Source of the DNA: Rhynchopus sp. YZ270_cl-10
Taxonomy: Eukaryota > Euglenozoa > Diplonemea > Diplonemida > Diplonemidae
Assembly: GCA_964035575.1 (NCBI GenBank)
Contig: OZ037848.1
Coordinates: forward strand, 1,426,001-1,490,000
Direction: 5' to 3'
Length of the DNA stretch: 64,000 nt
The translations under genes and the position numbers were made by a program. The notes under the pieces were generated by a model, which was not told where the DNA came from, did not search any database, and saw only the letters and a program-made list of their open reading frames with translations. Below, piece by piece: positions 23,968-34,548 of the stretch; positions within the stretch are counted from its first letter, which is position 1, and the number at the start of each line of letters is the position of its first letter.

Positions 23968-26900
23968 ATGCCCGGCCGTTCGATAGCGGAACGTCGGGTT
24001 GACCCTACCGATGGAAAGGCATATTTGAAATCCGAGTTTGAAGAGTGTTATGGAGGGCTTGCAGAGTGGGACAAGGCAACACGCGTAGGGGGGAGCGCCT
24101 CTTCCTCACCGACGGCGGCGGGGGAAAAGCTTTCGTCGCAGGCGGCACCACCTCCACGGCTGTCTGCGAAGAACACTGCTAGCGCCAATGAGAAAAGCGA
24201 TGCCAAACCAGCATCACCCCAGCAAGAATACCGCCGCGACCCCTCCGATGGTCAGGCATATACAAAACAAGACTTCCTTGATTGTTATGGAGGGTCTGCA
24301 GAATGGGAGAAAGCTACCATCGTATCTGGCGCAGCGCAAAAGGAACGCAGAACCGACCCTTCAGACGGCAGGCAATACACCAAAGAAGACTTTAAGGCTT
24401 GCTACGGTGGTTATAAAGAATGGGATGCGGCAGCGCCGAAGGAGAAAAAGGTTGAACCCAAAAAAGCAAATATGGAACCCAAAAAAGCAAACCCGGAACC
24501 GAAAAAGGCGAATCCGCCACCAACGTTGTCAGAGAAACGGCGTGATACGGATGGGAAAATGTACACCAGGTCTGAATTTGTTGAGTGCTATGGTGGTTCG
24601 AAGGAATGGGATGCGGCGGGAAGGAAGACAGAAAAGACGGAACGGCAACAGAGGGCCCCTAAGGCACGTGCAGTTGATTCGATGGAAGATGATGCGATCA
24701 CTGCACTGTGCGAACAACGGCAAGAGGCACGGAGGGGGCGCGACTTCAAACGAGCAGACGAACTGCGCGACCAGCTCCGCAACCTCGGCGTTCGAATTGA
24801 GGACGACGCACGAAAATGGTTTGTCGGCAACCGATCTGGAGAATGGACCAAAGGAGAAAGCTCTAAGGGAGACAAAGGCAACAGACGAGGCAACACTGGA
24901 GGCAAAGGTTCACGTGGATCACAACAATCCGCTTGGACAGCAGGATTAGCGCAAGAAGAACAACGCAAGCACCGCGAAGATGCAGCCAGTTGGGTAGCAA
25001 GCGAAGGGTCCGCCACCCTCACGAATGTCTTCCCTTCTCCACCTAACCTCGACAAACTCGAGGCCTTTTTAACCAACAACCAGGACTTTAAACTGCACGA
25101 GAAGCTTCTCATCTTGGTATCCCTCCCGCTTGAGAACTTCTGGGGCTTCCTCGGAAGCTCGCTAGCCTCTCGACGCTACATTGCGGAGCGCATTGTTGCT
25201 GAGGTCGAAGGCGCGCACTCTGACCCTGCCATCCGTTTCCTCGCACGCCTTGCACTGCACTCAGAAAAGCTTGACAGCAAATTCTCGACACAGTCCTACG
25301 CAGCCGCCTTCTGCACCACAATCTTCTCGCTGGAGAACCTATGCGATCTGGCCCGCACTGCAGCAAAGGTCACGCTCCTCAAGGAGACCATCTGCGCTGT
25401 GCTTATAGCCTGCCACCAGCACTACTTCCATGGGATGAACCGAGGCGCCTTTGGAACCTTCCTTCGCGAAGTTCACGCAGAAATGTGGCGTGTGGTCTTC
25501 TCCTCTACGTGGCCCGCTGCAGCGAAGGATATTGCGGCCATGAGAAGACTATTGGTCTCAAGGTTATGGCCACTCCTGAAGGTAGCTCCATTCATGGTGC
25601 GCTGTATGGCGCCGGTCAGCGATTGGGCTGAAGTGTTGACAGTGTTTTATGAAGTGCCTTTGGTTGCACTGCATGAAAAGACGGACGGCAAGGTGGGTGC
25701 GGATTTGTGTACTGCTGTGTTGGATGTGATGCGTCTGCTGCTGCAGTTCTACCCGTTTCCTATTGTTGAGGAGGGTGAGGGGGACTTTGGCTATCCTGCA
25801 CAGCGTATCGAGGCGGCGCTGCACCAAGGCATGCGAACCTTTTCGTTGATCTCGCCTGTCCTTGTTGACAGAGTGCCGCAAACCTTTGCAACGCTTCTCA
25901 ACAAAACATACGGCAGTGAAGGGGCGCAGTCGTTCCTAATGTTTGAAGTTCTTTCGAAGCTTCATCAGCACACCAGAGACGTCTTGGACAGCTCTGCCAG
26001 CGTTGCGAAGGAGGCGGAGCAACGGAAGGGGGCAGGGAAAGGGAAGGCGTCAAACAGCTCTGCGAAGATTGTGCACATCGGAGCCAGCGCGGTGGGAAAG
26101 TTTGTGACTGATTTGGTGTGCGTCTACAAGATGGACGAAGGGCTGTTCAGGGATGCGTCGGTCATGGGTGTTCTCGCGTATGATGAGATGGACACCTTGT
26201 GCAGCATTGTTGCCGGTGTCTTGCATGAGCCCCGCAAGAATGCGGCGCCGTCCACGTCGTCAGCCCCCGTAGCGTCGCCCAACGGAGCAGACTTCCCCGA
26301 TGCCTTCCCCGAAGACTGTGACACGCTGTTGTCCATCGCAGGTGAGAGCGGGTTGGTGAAATCGCAGTGGCATGCGTTCAGTGTGCTCAAGTTCTACGAT
26401 ATGAATTTGGAAAACGCAATCGCGGCAGTGTTCGACAGCAACCTGCCGCCGCATCTGGCGGAGGACACAAAGCCGGCAGGTCTGAGTGGTGGTGGGACAG
26501 GGCCGGGGTGTTGTGACGTGCCGCAGGCGTCGTCATCGTCTTCATCGTCAGCGACAGTGTCGCCCAAGAAGGCTGCGCGTGCTCCCCCGGTCAACCCGGT
26601 CACAAACCCTGAACGCTTTGCGAAATTCTCGGAAATGCGCAAAAACCAAAAACTCAGCAAAGAAGAGGAGTTCGACGAGATGATGCGTGCCCGTGTTGTG
26701 CAGTATGTCTACCTTTCCCCTTTGAGATGTGTATGCGTGAGACATATTCATCTTCACGTTTTCTTCTTTTTTTCACGGGTAACGACCCTGGTTATGCTTC
26801 GTCCCTATGATGAGAAACACATGAATTCAATCTGAGATCTCGTTCGTCTGACGCAGAGCATCTTTTTTTTGCACTGCACGATGAGAGGATTCTATGTCTG

Positions 26901-28493
26901 AGGGACACACACGTCTGGCTGGCCTCTCTCTCTGTTCATGAGTACAGTACTCCAAATACATTGGCGCTCCACATACGACAGATTTGGCCATTTTTTGGTA
27001 TAAAGTAAGTCCTGTCCAACACAGAATACATCGCCCTATTTTGATCACAACTGACCATGAGTCACTCCGAGCCTGCGCCTCTTCTGTTCTCTTCACAACA
27101 CCCCACAACGGTGACTGATTCATTGGCTTCGTCCCTGGGATAATACTCCCCGTACATACCACCACCGGAGAATTTATCGTAAATGCTCACTTGTAAAATC
27201 TTCGCGGAGTCGGGTCTCTCCCCTCTCCCCTGCTTTCGGGTTGGGGACATACTCGCGTTTCTCAATTAGGAGGATGAACTTATGCTCCAAAAGAAGACTG
27301 CCCTTCCACTGCGCTCACGGTGGTACACCGCAACTGCACACTTCGTGTCAGCTCTCTCTGACGGGGCTGACGAAGACTCCTTGTGTCCGGTCTCGGGGTC
27401 GACGTCGTACCACAAAAGCCTCCCTTCGCCTCTGTCTCTGCGGGAGCTCGCCTTCTTCTGGTTCCGGCGAACCACCCTGGCTGTGAAGTGCTGGCCGGCG
27501 AGCTTTTTGCCCTTCTTGGCAACAAGGGTACCCACGATCGTGTACTGCACGACCACACCCTGCTCAAGGACAGTTATCAGATTTGGGGTCTCAAATGTGT
27601 GTGCCTCCTTGTCACCATTCCTCGCGAACCTCTTGCTGTCCACAACAATGACGGGGGCAAATGTGAACGACCATCCCCCTTGTGGGTGCTTCTGTTGCAC
27701 CGTAGCGTAGCAATATTCTCTTGCCTCAATAATGGCCCTGTACTAGGCTCTACACTACACCTATTAAGGGCCATATTCTGCGCAAGAATTGCCCTAACTA
27801 GGCATCAACCACACCACACCACCATCACACCATCACAGAATGCAGCAGAACTTCTCAAAGGAGTACGACGACGAAGCGGACGACACATGCGACTACATCC
27901 CAGGAGGTGCGCTTGAGGAGCAGAAGAAGCGAAGGACCATGCAGACCTTCACCGCAGAGAAGGCCTCGCAGCAGATGGAGAAGACTGCCATGAAGGTTGC
28001 GCAACCCGTCGAAGAAGGTATGTTATTGCTGTTGCACTCCCCATTTTTTTTATCCAACAATACAAAACAGACGAACTACCCACCGAGGCCACCTTCGACT
28101 GCCCCAGCGACGAAGAGTGGGCAGACTACGGCGGCAGTGGTGCTGAGGACGACGAGGAGGACGAGGAGGAGGAGGAGGGCGAGGCACCCAAGAAGAACTG
28201 GGGCCCGGACCTGCAGAAGGGCGGCAACAAGAAGAAGAGGGGTGGCGGCGGTGGTGGCGGAGGCGGCTTCCCCCGCGCACTGTCAGGAGAGTCGACCGGG
28301 GCGTTCAAAGGGAAAAGCAAGATCAGGGCTGCCACCGACGGCGACAAACAACGCCGTTCAGGGCTAGACAAGAACAAAGCCAGGTATGCATGTGGTTCAC
28401 TCACTATCACAAAAAAACCCCCCCTCTATCAGATACGCAAACCACGACCGCAAGGTAGGAGCCTCCAAGAAAACCAACAAAGGCATGCTCTAA
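23968..28493 (+). CDS. ASCC2 homologue with N-terminal YGG repeats (about 1,095 aa)
   Basis: Exons are 23968-26702, 27839-28017, 28071-28383 and 28433-28493 (3,288 nt). All introns are GTATGY...CAG; the first is 1,136 bp. The C-terminal half matches ASCC2/Cue3. A helical region (about residues 345-740) leads to a CUE-like segment (about 785-830, 'LKFYDMNLENAIAAVFDSNL'). After the long intron comes 'YDDEADDTCDYIPGGA', matching human 'YEDEYDDTYDGNQVGA'. The end is 'KNKARYANHDRKVGASKKTN', matching the 'NKATRANHNRRTMADRK' tail of human ASCC2. The N-terminus adds four 'DP.DG..YT...F..CYGG..EW..A' repeats (about 9-38, 88-118, 126-154, 190-218) and a cysteinyl-tRNA-synthetase-like helical peptide (about 243-292). 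ASCC2 binds K63-linked ubiquitin in alkylation repair and in ribosome-quality control. The ATG lies after a C/T-rich leader. Confidence 0.75.
27266..27700 (-). pseudogene. Ubiquitin-specific-protease-like C-terminal fragment, antisense in the ASCC2 intron
   Basis: The minus-strand frame encodes 144 residues. 'FAPVIVVDSKRFARNGDK', then 'FETPNLITV', then 'QYTIVGTLVAKKGKKLAG', 'QHFTARVVR' and 'LLWYDVD' follow the order of the USP/UCH C-terminal half, where family members have LPPVLI..LKRF, Y.L.GV..H.G, GHY.A..R and WY.FDD. The catalytic-type histidine is present, but no N-terminal Cys box is seen nearby. It is therefore a fragment, or an exon of a larger gene not recognisable here. It lies wholly inside the 1,136 bp first intron of the + strand gene and is GC-rich like coding DNA. 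It could be captured host sequence or part of a mobile element. Confidence 0.45.
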
Positions 28494-29228
28494 GCAACAA
28501 CGACTCAGGGGAAGGGGGCGAAAGGGAAAGGGGGGGAACGGTACGATGCGGAGAACCAAACAAAGGAAGGGGACATCGGGACGTAATAGGGGAGTTTTAA
28601 AAAAAAATGAACTGTGGTCACGAGAAGGTGGTGACATTGAATATTTTGAGTGTTCTCGCTTTAAAAATGAAATGCTGGAATACTGTTTTTTCTTTTTCGT
28701 GTTGTTTTCCTGCAGGTGGTCTGCGATCAAACAAAACCAAACCTTCTCCACAAAAGACACCTGTTTCCTATCCCATCTCTATCTATGTGGGACTGTGATA
28801 GGTGACTGTTGAAGTAGGTGGACATCTCTTTTTTTTTCAATTTTTTTGTATGTTCGAAACGATCCAACAAAAAAAAGGCCACCTTTTTTTATACAGTTAT
28901 TTGCAAAACTACAATTCACCAGCATCATCAGCACCACCCCGGACCAGAGCTTTTGATATAATTCTTTGAGGGGGAGCCCTGAAATAACCCTCCCTTCCCC
29001 CTTTCTCTCCACCCTTCTCAGGTTGTGTCGAAATCCCCTCTCCCTCCTCCCTCCTCCCTCCTCCCTTTAACCCTCATAACCCTCTATCACTGAAAGCATT
29101 CCATTCTAAGGGGTTTCAGAATTTTTTTTTTGAGATCTTTACCTGCTGTGCGGTGATTTTTTTTCGCCTTTTTATCTTCACATTTACTCTTAACACAACC
29201 GCTCCTTTCTTTGCGGTTCAATAGAGGG
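28494..29228. other. Intergenic stretch, no gene seen
   Basis: This is the 3' flank of the ASCC2-like gene and the leader of the next gene. It is AT-rich with T and A tracts and a CTCCTCC repeat at about 29040-29065. I see no repeat-family copy and no coding signal. Confidence 0.6.
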
Positions 29229-30644
29229 ATGGGGTTTTATACTGTGTTTTTGTTGATTGGATTCACTGTGAGTGTCTGTGGTGGAGGGGTGCATCTGATG
29301 AAGGATAAGGTAGCTTCTGGTGCAATGTGCTTGGATGGTAGCCCTGCAGGGTATTACCTCCGTGAGGCAACACATTCTGTGTGGGAGACCAAATGGCTCA
29401 TTTTATTTGGTGGTGGTGGGTGGTGTTACAATGAGAGAGACTGTCTTCTTCGCGCACAAACAACCCACGGCAGTTCGAAACATTGGGATACCCAAATGCC
29501 ACCGCATGGCATTGGGTCGGAAGACTGTACGGTATCACCTTTTTGTGGATACAACGTGGTGCAGATAAACTACTGTGACGGCACCTCGTTTTCCTCTGAA
29601 CTATCAGATCCCATAGTTTACAATGGAACACAGCTGTACTTCAGGGGGCGACGGAATTACGAGGCGGTGTTGGAAAGTCTGTTTGAAAGGCATGGGCTTG
29701 GGGGTGCAACGGAGGTGCTGCTGTCGGGGTGCTCTGCTGGAGGGATGTCTGCGTATCTTCATAGCAATTCTGTGGAACGATATGTACGAAAAATTGCGAA
29801 GAATTTGGAGCGTTTCAAAACCGCCCCCGGAAGCGGACTGTTTGTTGATTACGAAAGCGTCTTTGGGAGGAACCTCTGGAGCGAGCAGATGCACCACATT
29901 GTGTCGCTCACGAATATGACCGCTTCGTTGGATGGACGGTGTGTTGCGGAGCATGGGTGGCGGTGTGTGTTCCCTGTTGTGGCGTATCAGTACATTACTG
30001 CCCCGGTCTTTGTGATAAATTCCGCTGTCGATCTTTACTCTTTGATGTGCTTTTTGGTAGCAGATGTGCCAGGATTTCCTGAATCTTCGTCAATGTATTA
30101 CCCCCTCGGGGAACGCTGTTTGAGCAATGGTGTTTCCATGGAGGTCTCCTTGGAAGCTAAAGTTGAGGCCTGCCCGGTCTGTCCAGGAGGGGTCTCCGCA
30201 TTGCAGGACTCCCATCTGCTACGCTTTTTTGCTGTATTTGACGGAGCAGTGCGTGCTCGGAAGCCTGGTGACGGTGCCTTTATCCATACCTGTATTTCGC
30301 ATTGCACCATCGGAGATACCTTCGCCATTGAGTCTGATGGGTTCTCCCTCAAGCCCTCTCTCTTCCTTTGGTGGGAAAGCTCTTCAGGAGAAGGGCACTA
30401 CTACATCCCAAAGGATATGTCGCCGAGAGACTGTGGAGTGTCAGCCCCGTCGGTGTGGTCGCGTGCATGGCTGTACTGTGTGGCGGCAGTGTCAGGGGTG
30501 CTGGTGTTCGTGCTGCTGGGTGTCTTGCTGTGGTGTAGGGGAAGAGAGACGCGGAGCGCAGAGCCGACACTCCCAGAAGCAACCCAGAAGCTGACCGAGG
30601 GTGCAGACGAGGAGGACGGCGGCACACCGCATGGGTTGTTCTAG
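29229..30644 (+). CDS. Membrane-anchored pectin acetylesterase/Notum-type esterase 1 (471 aa)
   Basis: Single exon. A signal peptide (MGFYTVFLLIGFTVSVCGG) is followed by the PAE-family hallmarks: FGGGGWC (about 60-66), GCSAGG with the nucleophile Ser at 169, INSAVD with the probable acid at 268, and HTCISHC around 353-359 with the probable histidine. Numerous cysteines fit a disulfide-rich secreted fold. A transmembrane helix (about 414-436) and a short acidic tail make it type I membrane-anchored; plant and animal members are usually soluble. The family removes acyl groups (acetyl from pectin in plants, palmitoleate from Wnt for Notum); the substrate here is unknown. ATG 29229 gives a clean signal peptide. 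A paralogue lies 4 kb downstream on the same strand. Confidence 0.85.
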   Translation: MGFYTVFLLIGFTVSVCGGGVHLMKDKVASGAMCLDGSPAGYYLREATHSVWETKWLILFGGGGWCYNERDCLLRAQTTHGSSKHWDTQMPPHGIGSEDCTVSPFCGYNVVQINYCDGTSFSSELSDPIVYNGTQLYFRGRRNYEAVLESLFERHGLGGATEVLLSGCSAGGMSAYLHSNSVERYVRKIAKNLERFKTAPGSGLFVDYESVFGRNLWSEQMHHIVSLTNMTASLDGRCVAEHGWRCVFPVVAYQYITAPVFVINSAVDLYSLMCFLVADVPGFPESSSMYYPLGERCLSNGVSMEVSLEAKVEACPVCPGGVSALQDSHLLRFFAVFDGAVRARKPGDGAFIHTCISHCTIGDTFAIESDGFSLKPSLFLWWESSSGEGHYYIPKDMSPRDCGVSAPSVWSRAWLYCVAAVSGVLVFVLLGVLLWCRGRETRSAEPTLPEATQKLTEGADEEDGGTPHGLF

Positions 30645-31226
30645 GGGGGGAAGGGGAAGGGGAAGGGGGGGAGGTGAGTGTTCCTTTGGGTACGGCGGTG
30701 AAAAATGAGCTTGACTTTTGTGGTTATTCTTGTAATTTCACAGTTGTAAGCCAACGGTGAAATTATAAGTGAAACCATAAGGAAAGGAATTTACCTCGCG
30801 GTTGTGTTACCTCAGCACTGTGATCGCTGAAGATAGTGGAGGAAGAGGAGGAGGAGGAGGAGGGGGGGGAGGGGGGGTGTGCGCTTTTGCGTTTCTTAAA
30901 GCCGAGGAGTTCAGTTAAGGGATGCGCTTTTTACAAAACGTATCCCAACACGAAAGAACACTCGTTTAACATCAATACTCTTTGGAATTATGAAAATGCG
31001 TGTATTTCAGGCAGAGAATTGCGCGGCAGCGTTTGCCCTATCTACTGCCATTTAAAGCCATCTAGCTGCATTTTGCTTGTATTCTCCCATATCTCATAAA
31101 GAGCGGCGGTGTACTCTGTGTTGTTTCTGTTCACTTTATTCACTCCTCCAAGCCCACGTTGACACTCTTCCACAAGGATTACCCGATTGTTATTCTCACT
31201 TTTACGTTTAACGACACAGAGCAACC
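30645..31226. other. Intergenic stretch with a relic foldback element
   Basis: At about 30712-30785 an imperfect inverted repeat (TTGTGGTTATTCTTGTAATTTCA and its partner TGAAATTATAAGTGAAACCA) resembles the element at 56660-56790. A GAG/GGG tract follows at 30837-30880. No gene is seen. Confidence 0.5.
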
Positions 31227-33632
31227 ATGAGCAGGGTGGCTGTGTTTGCGCTGTTGCTGCATGTCGCGGTGGTGGGTGCGCAGAGGGCCGCGTGTGGCAG
31301 GCCCGCTGCACAGACGGAGCCGTGTGTGGGTGCTGCTGAGGGTGCGGTGTGCAGCTATGTGGGTGCGAACTCAGGGCGGACGATGTGCGGTGTGTGTGCC
31401 TCTACGAACCGTTGCCCGGACCTGTGCGTGTCAGACGGGAGCACGGGGTGCGATGTGGCGGTGCCCGAGCCTGAGGTCGGTGCAGGCACGCCCGTGAACG
31501 AGGCGGACATTACCTGCGCAGCCGCACCGCTGTCAGAGACCAGAGACCTACTGGAGCCGTGCATGGACACATACATCGTGCCACGCCTGATTGCACCGAC
31601 GTTTGCCCACCAGACCACACTGACCTCAGCAGACGGACGTCTTGAGGTGACACTGACTGTGGAGCAGCACCAGCTCGACGCAGGCGCATTCAAGAAGAAC
31701 GTGCGTGCCTTCTGCTACGAGGGGGTGTGCTCTGCGCCCGGACCGACGCTGCGTGTGTTCCCTGGGGACACTGTGGTGCTGACGCTTGTGAACAACCTGC
31801 TGGACATTGAGCCCGAGCTGACGACGTCAGACGGAGAGGGGCTGAACGCGATGCGCCATGCAAACATCACGAACATGCACACGCACGGCCTGCACGTGGA
31901 CCCGTCGGAGGACAACGTGATCATCGGTGTGGCACCCGGGGCGTCGAAGACGTACACGTACGTGATCCCTGCGAACCACTTGCCCGGAACACACTGGTAC
32001 CACTCGCACCACCACGGGTCGAGCTCGCTGCAGGTGCAGGGAGGCATGGTGGGGATGATTGTGGTGGACGTGCCGGACTTTGAGGAGTCGCCGCCTACCG
32101 AGGTCAAGACGTTTGCGACGGAGTCTGCACGCACGCAGTGGGCAGGGATGCCTGTGTCGCGCATGGCGATCACACACCACGCGCTGTGCTCGTGCAACCC
32201 AACCGGGGCGGCGTTCAGCCTGCGCAGCTACTCGACACTGCGGGAGGTGACTGGGGACAACATCCCACTTGGAGCTGAGCTGGTGGAGAACTCGGACGGG
32301 ACGCAGACGCAGCAGGTGCTGCTTGTGAACGGGCAGCGCCAGCCTGTGCGTGAGATGCGTGTCGGTGTGTGGAACCGGTTTGAGCTTCTGAACGCGGTGG
32401 GGGACGTGTACTTGGAGATTGAGCTGCGTACGGCTGTGGCGCTTGGGGGCGGTGGGGCGACTGCGTGCGAGATGATGCTGCTTTCGCTGGATGGTGTGTT
32501 CCCGCACAGCGGTGCACGGTCGATCTCGCATGTGCTGTTGGCGCCTGCAAGCCGTGCAGGCATTGCTGTGCGCTGCAGCACTGCAGGTGAGTTCTACCTG
32601 CAGAGCAACCCGATGGAGCGTGCGTCTGCTCACGATGTCGGCTTCCTGCAGAACCTCGTCACTCTGTCGGTGAGTGCGGACGGCGGTGAGGATGGCACCA
32701 CAGATGCACCTGTGCTTGCGGAGGCAGACGTGATCCGTCCGAACTACCTGCAGAACCTGCTGGACGCGACTCCTGTGTCGGAGTGGCAGCTGGCCACGCG
32801 TCAGGGTGGTGGTGTTGTTGGTGGCGGCAACTGGCTTGGTGTGGGCGCAGACTGCATTACCTCAGACGACTGCCAGTACCTTGCGTTTGGCTTCCCCGAG
32901 TCTGACGACAGCACACGCCACCTCGAGAACTTCCACTACCGCCACGTGGGGCGTCTCTGCGACATTGAGGACGTTGTCATCAACGGCGGTGGCGCCACCC
33001 CGCACCCGATGCACTTCCACGTGAACCACTTCCAGGTAGTGTCCTACAGTGGGAACGCGAACACCTTTGCGGCATGGGGCCAGGTGGGCGACTGGCGCGA
33101 CACCATCCCTGCCCTGAACGGCGTGACACGCTTCCGCCACGCACTCGACGAGCACGGCGGGAACGTGATGGTGCACTGCCACTTCCTGTGGCATGAGGAC
33201 ACAGGGATGATGGACAGGTACTACGTCGCTGCGAACAACGCAGACGGGACAGGCAGCGTGGACCCGTGCACGGCGGACAGTGCTGGCTTCTGTGACAACA
33301 GCGTCCCGAATGCCGCCTTTGACGACGCCTACCCACAGGTGCATGGCTCTTGCGCTTCATACAGGTCGGCACCTGGTGATGCCGTCCCGCAGCGTCCTGT
33401 TGAGTTGGCGTCTGGGTATTGTGCACATCATCAACACTGCGCCTTTGCTGTGCCTGTGTCATGTGGCACGTGTCATGTGGACTTCAGAACATCGCTTTTT
33501 GTGTCATTCGATTTTATCCTTATTTCACTCCCAATAAGACCCGTTGCTGCCTGTAAGCAGCTTCCGTCTTGTCCACCTTTCTTGTTTTTATATGAACACC
33601 GAACAACACTGAACATCACAAACTTCTCTTGA
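31227..33632 (+). CDS. Secreted multicopper oxidase (801 aa)
   Basis: Single exon with a signal peptide (MSRVAVFALLLHVAVVGA). A cysteine-rich segment (about 22-75) precedes the cupredoxin domains. All four copper motifs are present: HTHGLH (218-223), HWYHSHHHG (256-264), HPMHFH (593-598) and HCHFLWHEDTGM (650-661). These supply ligands for the T1 site and the T2/T3 trinuclear cluster, with methionine as the axial T1 ligand. The enzyme couples one-electron oxidation of phenols or metals to reduction of O2 to water, outside the cell. GC content and codon use fall after about 33470, and the last ~55 residues are low in similarity. The true C-terminus may differ from the annotated stop if a 3' intron exists. 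It sits between the two esterase paralogues, which suggests a cell-wall or surface-polymer context. Confidence 0.9.
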   Translation: MSRVAVFALLLHVAVVGAQRAACGRPAAQTEPCVGAAEGAVCSYVGANSGRTMCGVCASTNRCPDLCVSDGSTGCDVAVPEPEVGAGTPVNEADITCAAAPLSETRDLLEPCMDTYIVPRLIAPTFAHQTTLTSADGRLEVTLTVEQHQLDAGAFKKNVRAFCYEGVCSAPGPTLRVFPGDTVVLTLVNNLLDIEPELTTSDGEGLNAMRHANITNMHTHGLHVDPSEDNVIIGVAPGASKTYTYVIPANHLPGTHWYHSHHHGSSSLQVQGGMVGMIVVDVPDFEESPPTEVKTFATESARTQWAGMPVSRMAITHHALCSCNPTGAAFSLRSYSTLREVTGDNIPLGAELVENSDGTQTQQVLLVNGQRQPVREMRVGVWNRFELLNAVGDVYLEIELRTAVALGGGGATACEMMLLSLDGVFPHSGARSISHVLLAPASRAGIAVRCSTAGEFYLQSNPMERASAHDVGFLQNLVTLSVSADGGEDGTTDAPVLAEADVIRPNYLQNLLDATPVSEWQLATRQGGGVVGGGNWLGVGADCITSDDCQYLAFGFPESDDSTRHLENFHYRHVGRLCDIEDVVINGGGATPHPMHFHVNHFQVVSYSGNANTFAAWGQVGDWRDTIPALNGVTRFRHALDEHGGNVMVHCHFLWHEDTGMMDRYYVAANNADGTGSVDPCTADSAGFCDNSVPNAAFDDAYPQVHGSCASYRSAPGDAVPQRPVELASGYCAHHQHCAFAVPVSCGTCHVDFRTSLFVSFDFILISLPIRPVAACKQLPSCPPFLFLYEHRTTLNITNFS

Positions 33633-34548
33633 ACACTGTCTTGCTTAGCGAACCTTCCCGCATGCTATCTTTGCCACATGCACAGGTTCATTTCGCATTG
33701 CCTGCACACATTGGTTTGTTCTCCACTTGTCTTATTCCACTTCACTTTCCTCCTCCTATTGGCTACTTGTAGTAAAGATGTGCGCGTGTGCGGCACATTC
33801 ATCTTCAAAGCCACTATTTCCCCCCCCTGCTTACAACCTCCCTCGTGGTAACCATGTGCATACCAACGAAGTGATATCGATAACCCACGGAAACCAGTGC
33901 CTGCGTCCGCCAATGAACGATGAGGCGTTTGCACTTTCAACTTCTCTTTTTTCTTCTTGTCTTCTCTTTTTTGCTTGTCTTCTTCAACCGAACCGCAATT
34001 ATCATGTTTGTCTGGTGCTTATGTTCGTGTAGCGTGTATGCCTTTCACCTTCCTTGTTATGGGGGGTTTACATGTTTCGCAGAACTCTAACACAAGAGGC
34101 ACATTCATACTTGAGCATTCTTGTTTTAAGGTGACTAAGCACGAGAGGCTTAGGTTCATCTTATACATATTTTTTTTTCCGTTATTCCCAATGGACCCAT
34201 TCGAGATACCATCACCCTGGCGACACCCATTTGCTCTTTCAAAAGCACTGACCACATTGTAGTATTGTAGTTCAGCTGTTTTCCTCTCCAGCAGCGGGTC
34301 GAGCAGGGCTGTCATGGCGTCTAGTGTTGGACGTCCTTTTTCTCTTTTATTAAAAAGCCAACTTTTCTGTTTCCTTTTTTGCACACGAGTTGCAAAAAAA
34401 AACCACAAATCACCAAATCAAAAAACAAACACCACCCCCTACCCCACAATTTTTCCATTCCTCAGCTACATCTTCTCCCTACCGCCCCTCCTCCTCCACC
34501 TTTCCATCCCCCAGATTCATTTACACCACACCCACCCCACCACCACAC
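33633..34548. other. Intergenic stretch with family B repeats
   Basis: Family B sequence lies at about 33777-33962 (ACATTCATCTTCAAAGCC..., then CCTGCGTCCGCCAATGAACG and GGCGTTTGCACTTTCAACTT) and a head-only copy at 34129-34181 (GGTGACTAAGCACGAGAGGC). The end is the leader of the next gene. No gene is seen. Confidence 0.6.

Noticed and set aside
26703-26835. Read-through tail (VYLSPLRCVCV...) as the ASCC2 C-terminus
   Set aside because: A GTATGT donor lies at 26703, and the downstream exons restore the known ASCC2 tail motifs in frame.
33470-33632. A separate gene at the 3' end of the multicopper oxidase
   Set aside because: The frame is continuous with the oxidase. The composition change more likely reflects a divergent tail or a missed intron, which I could not place.
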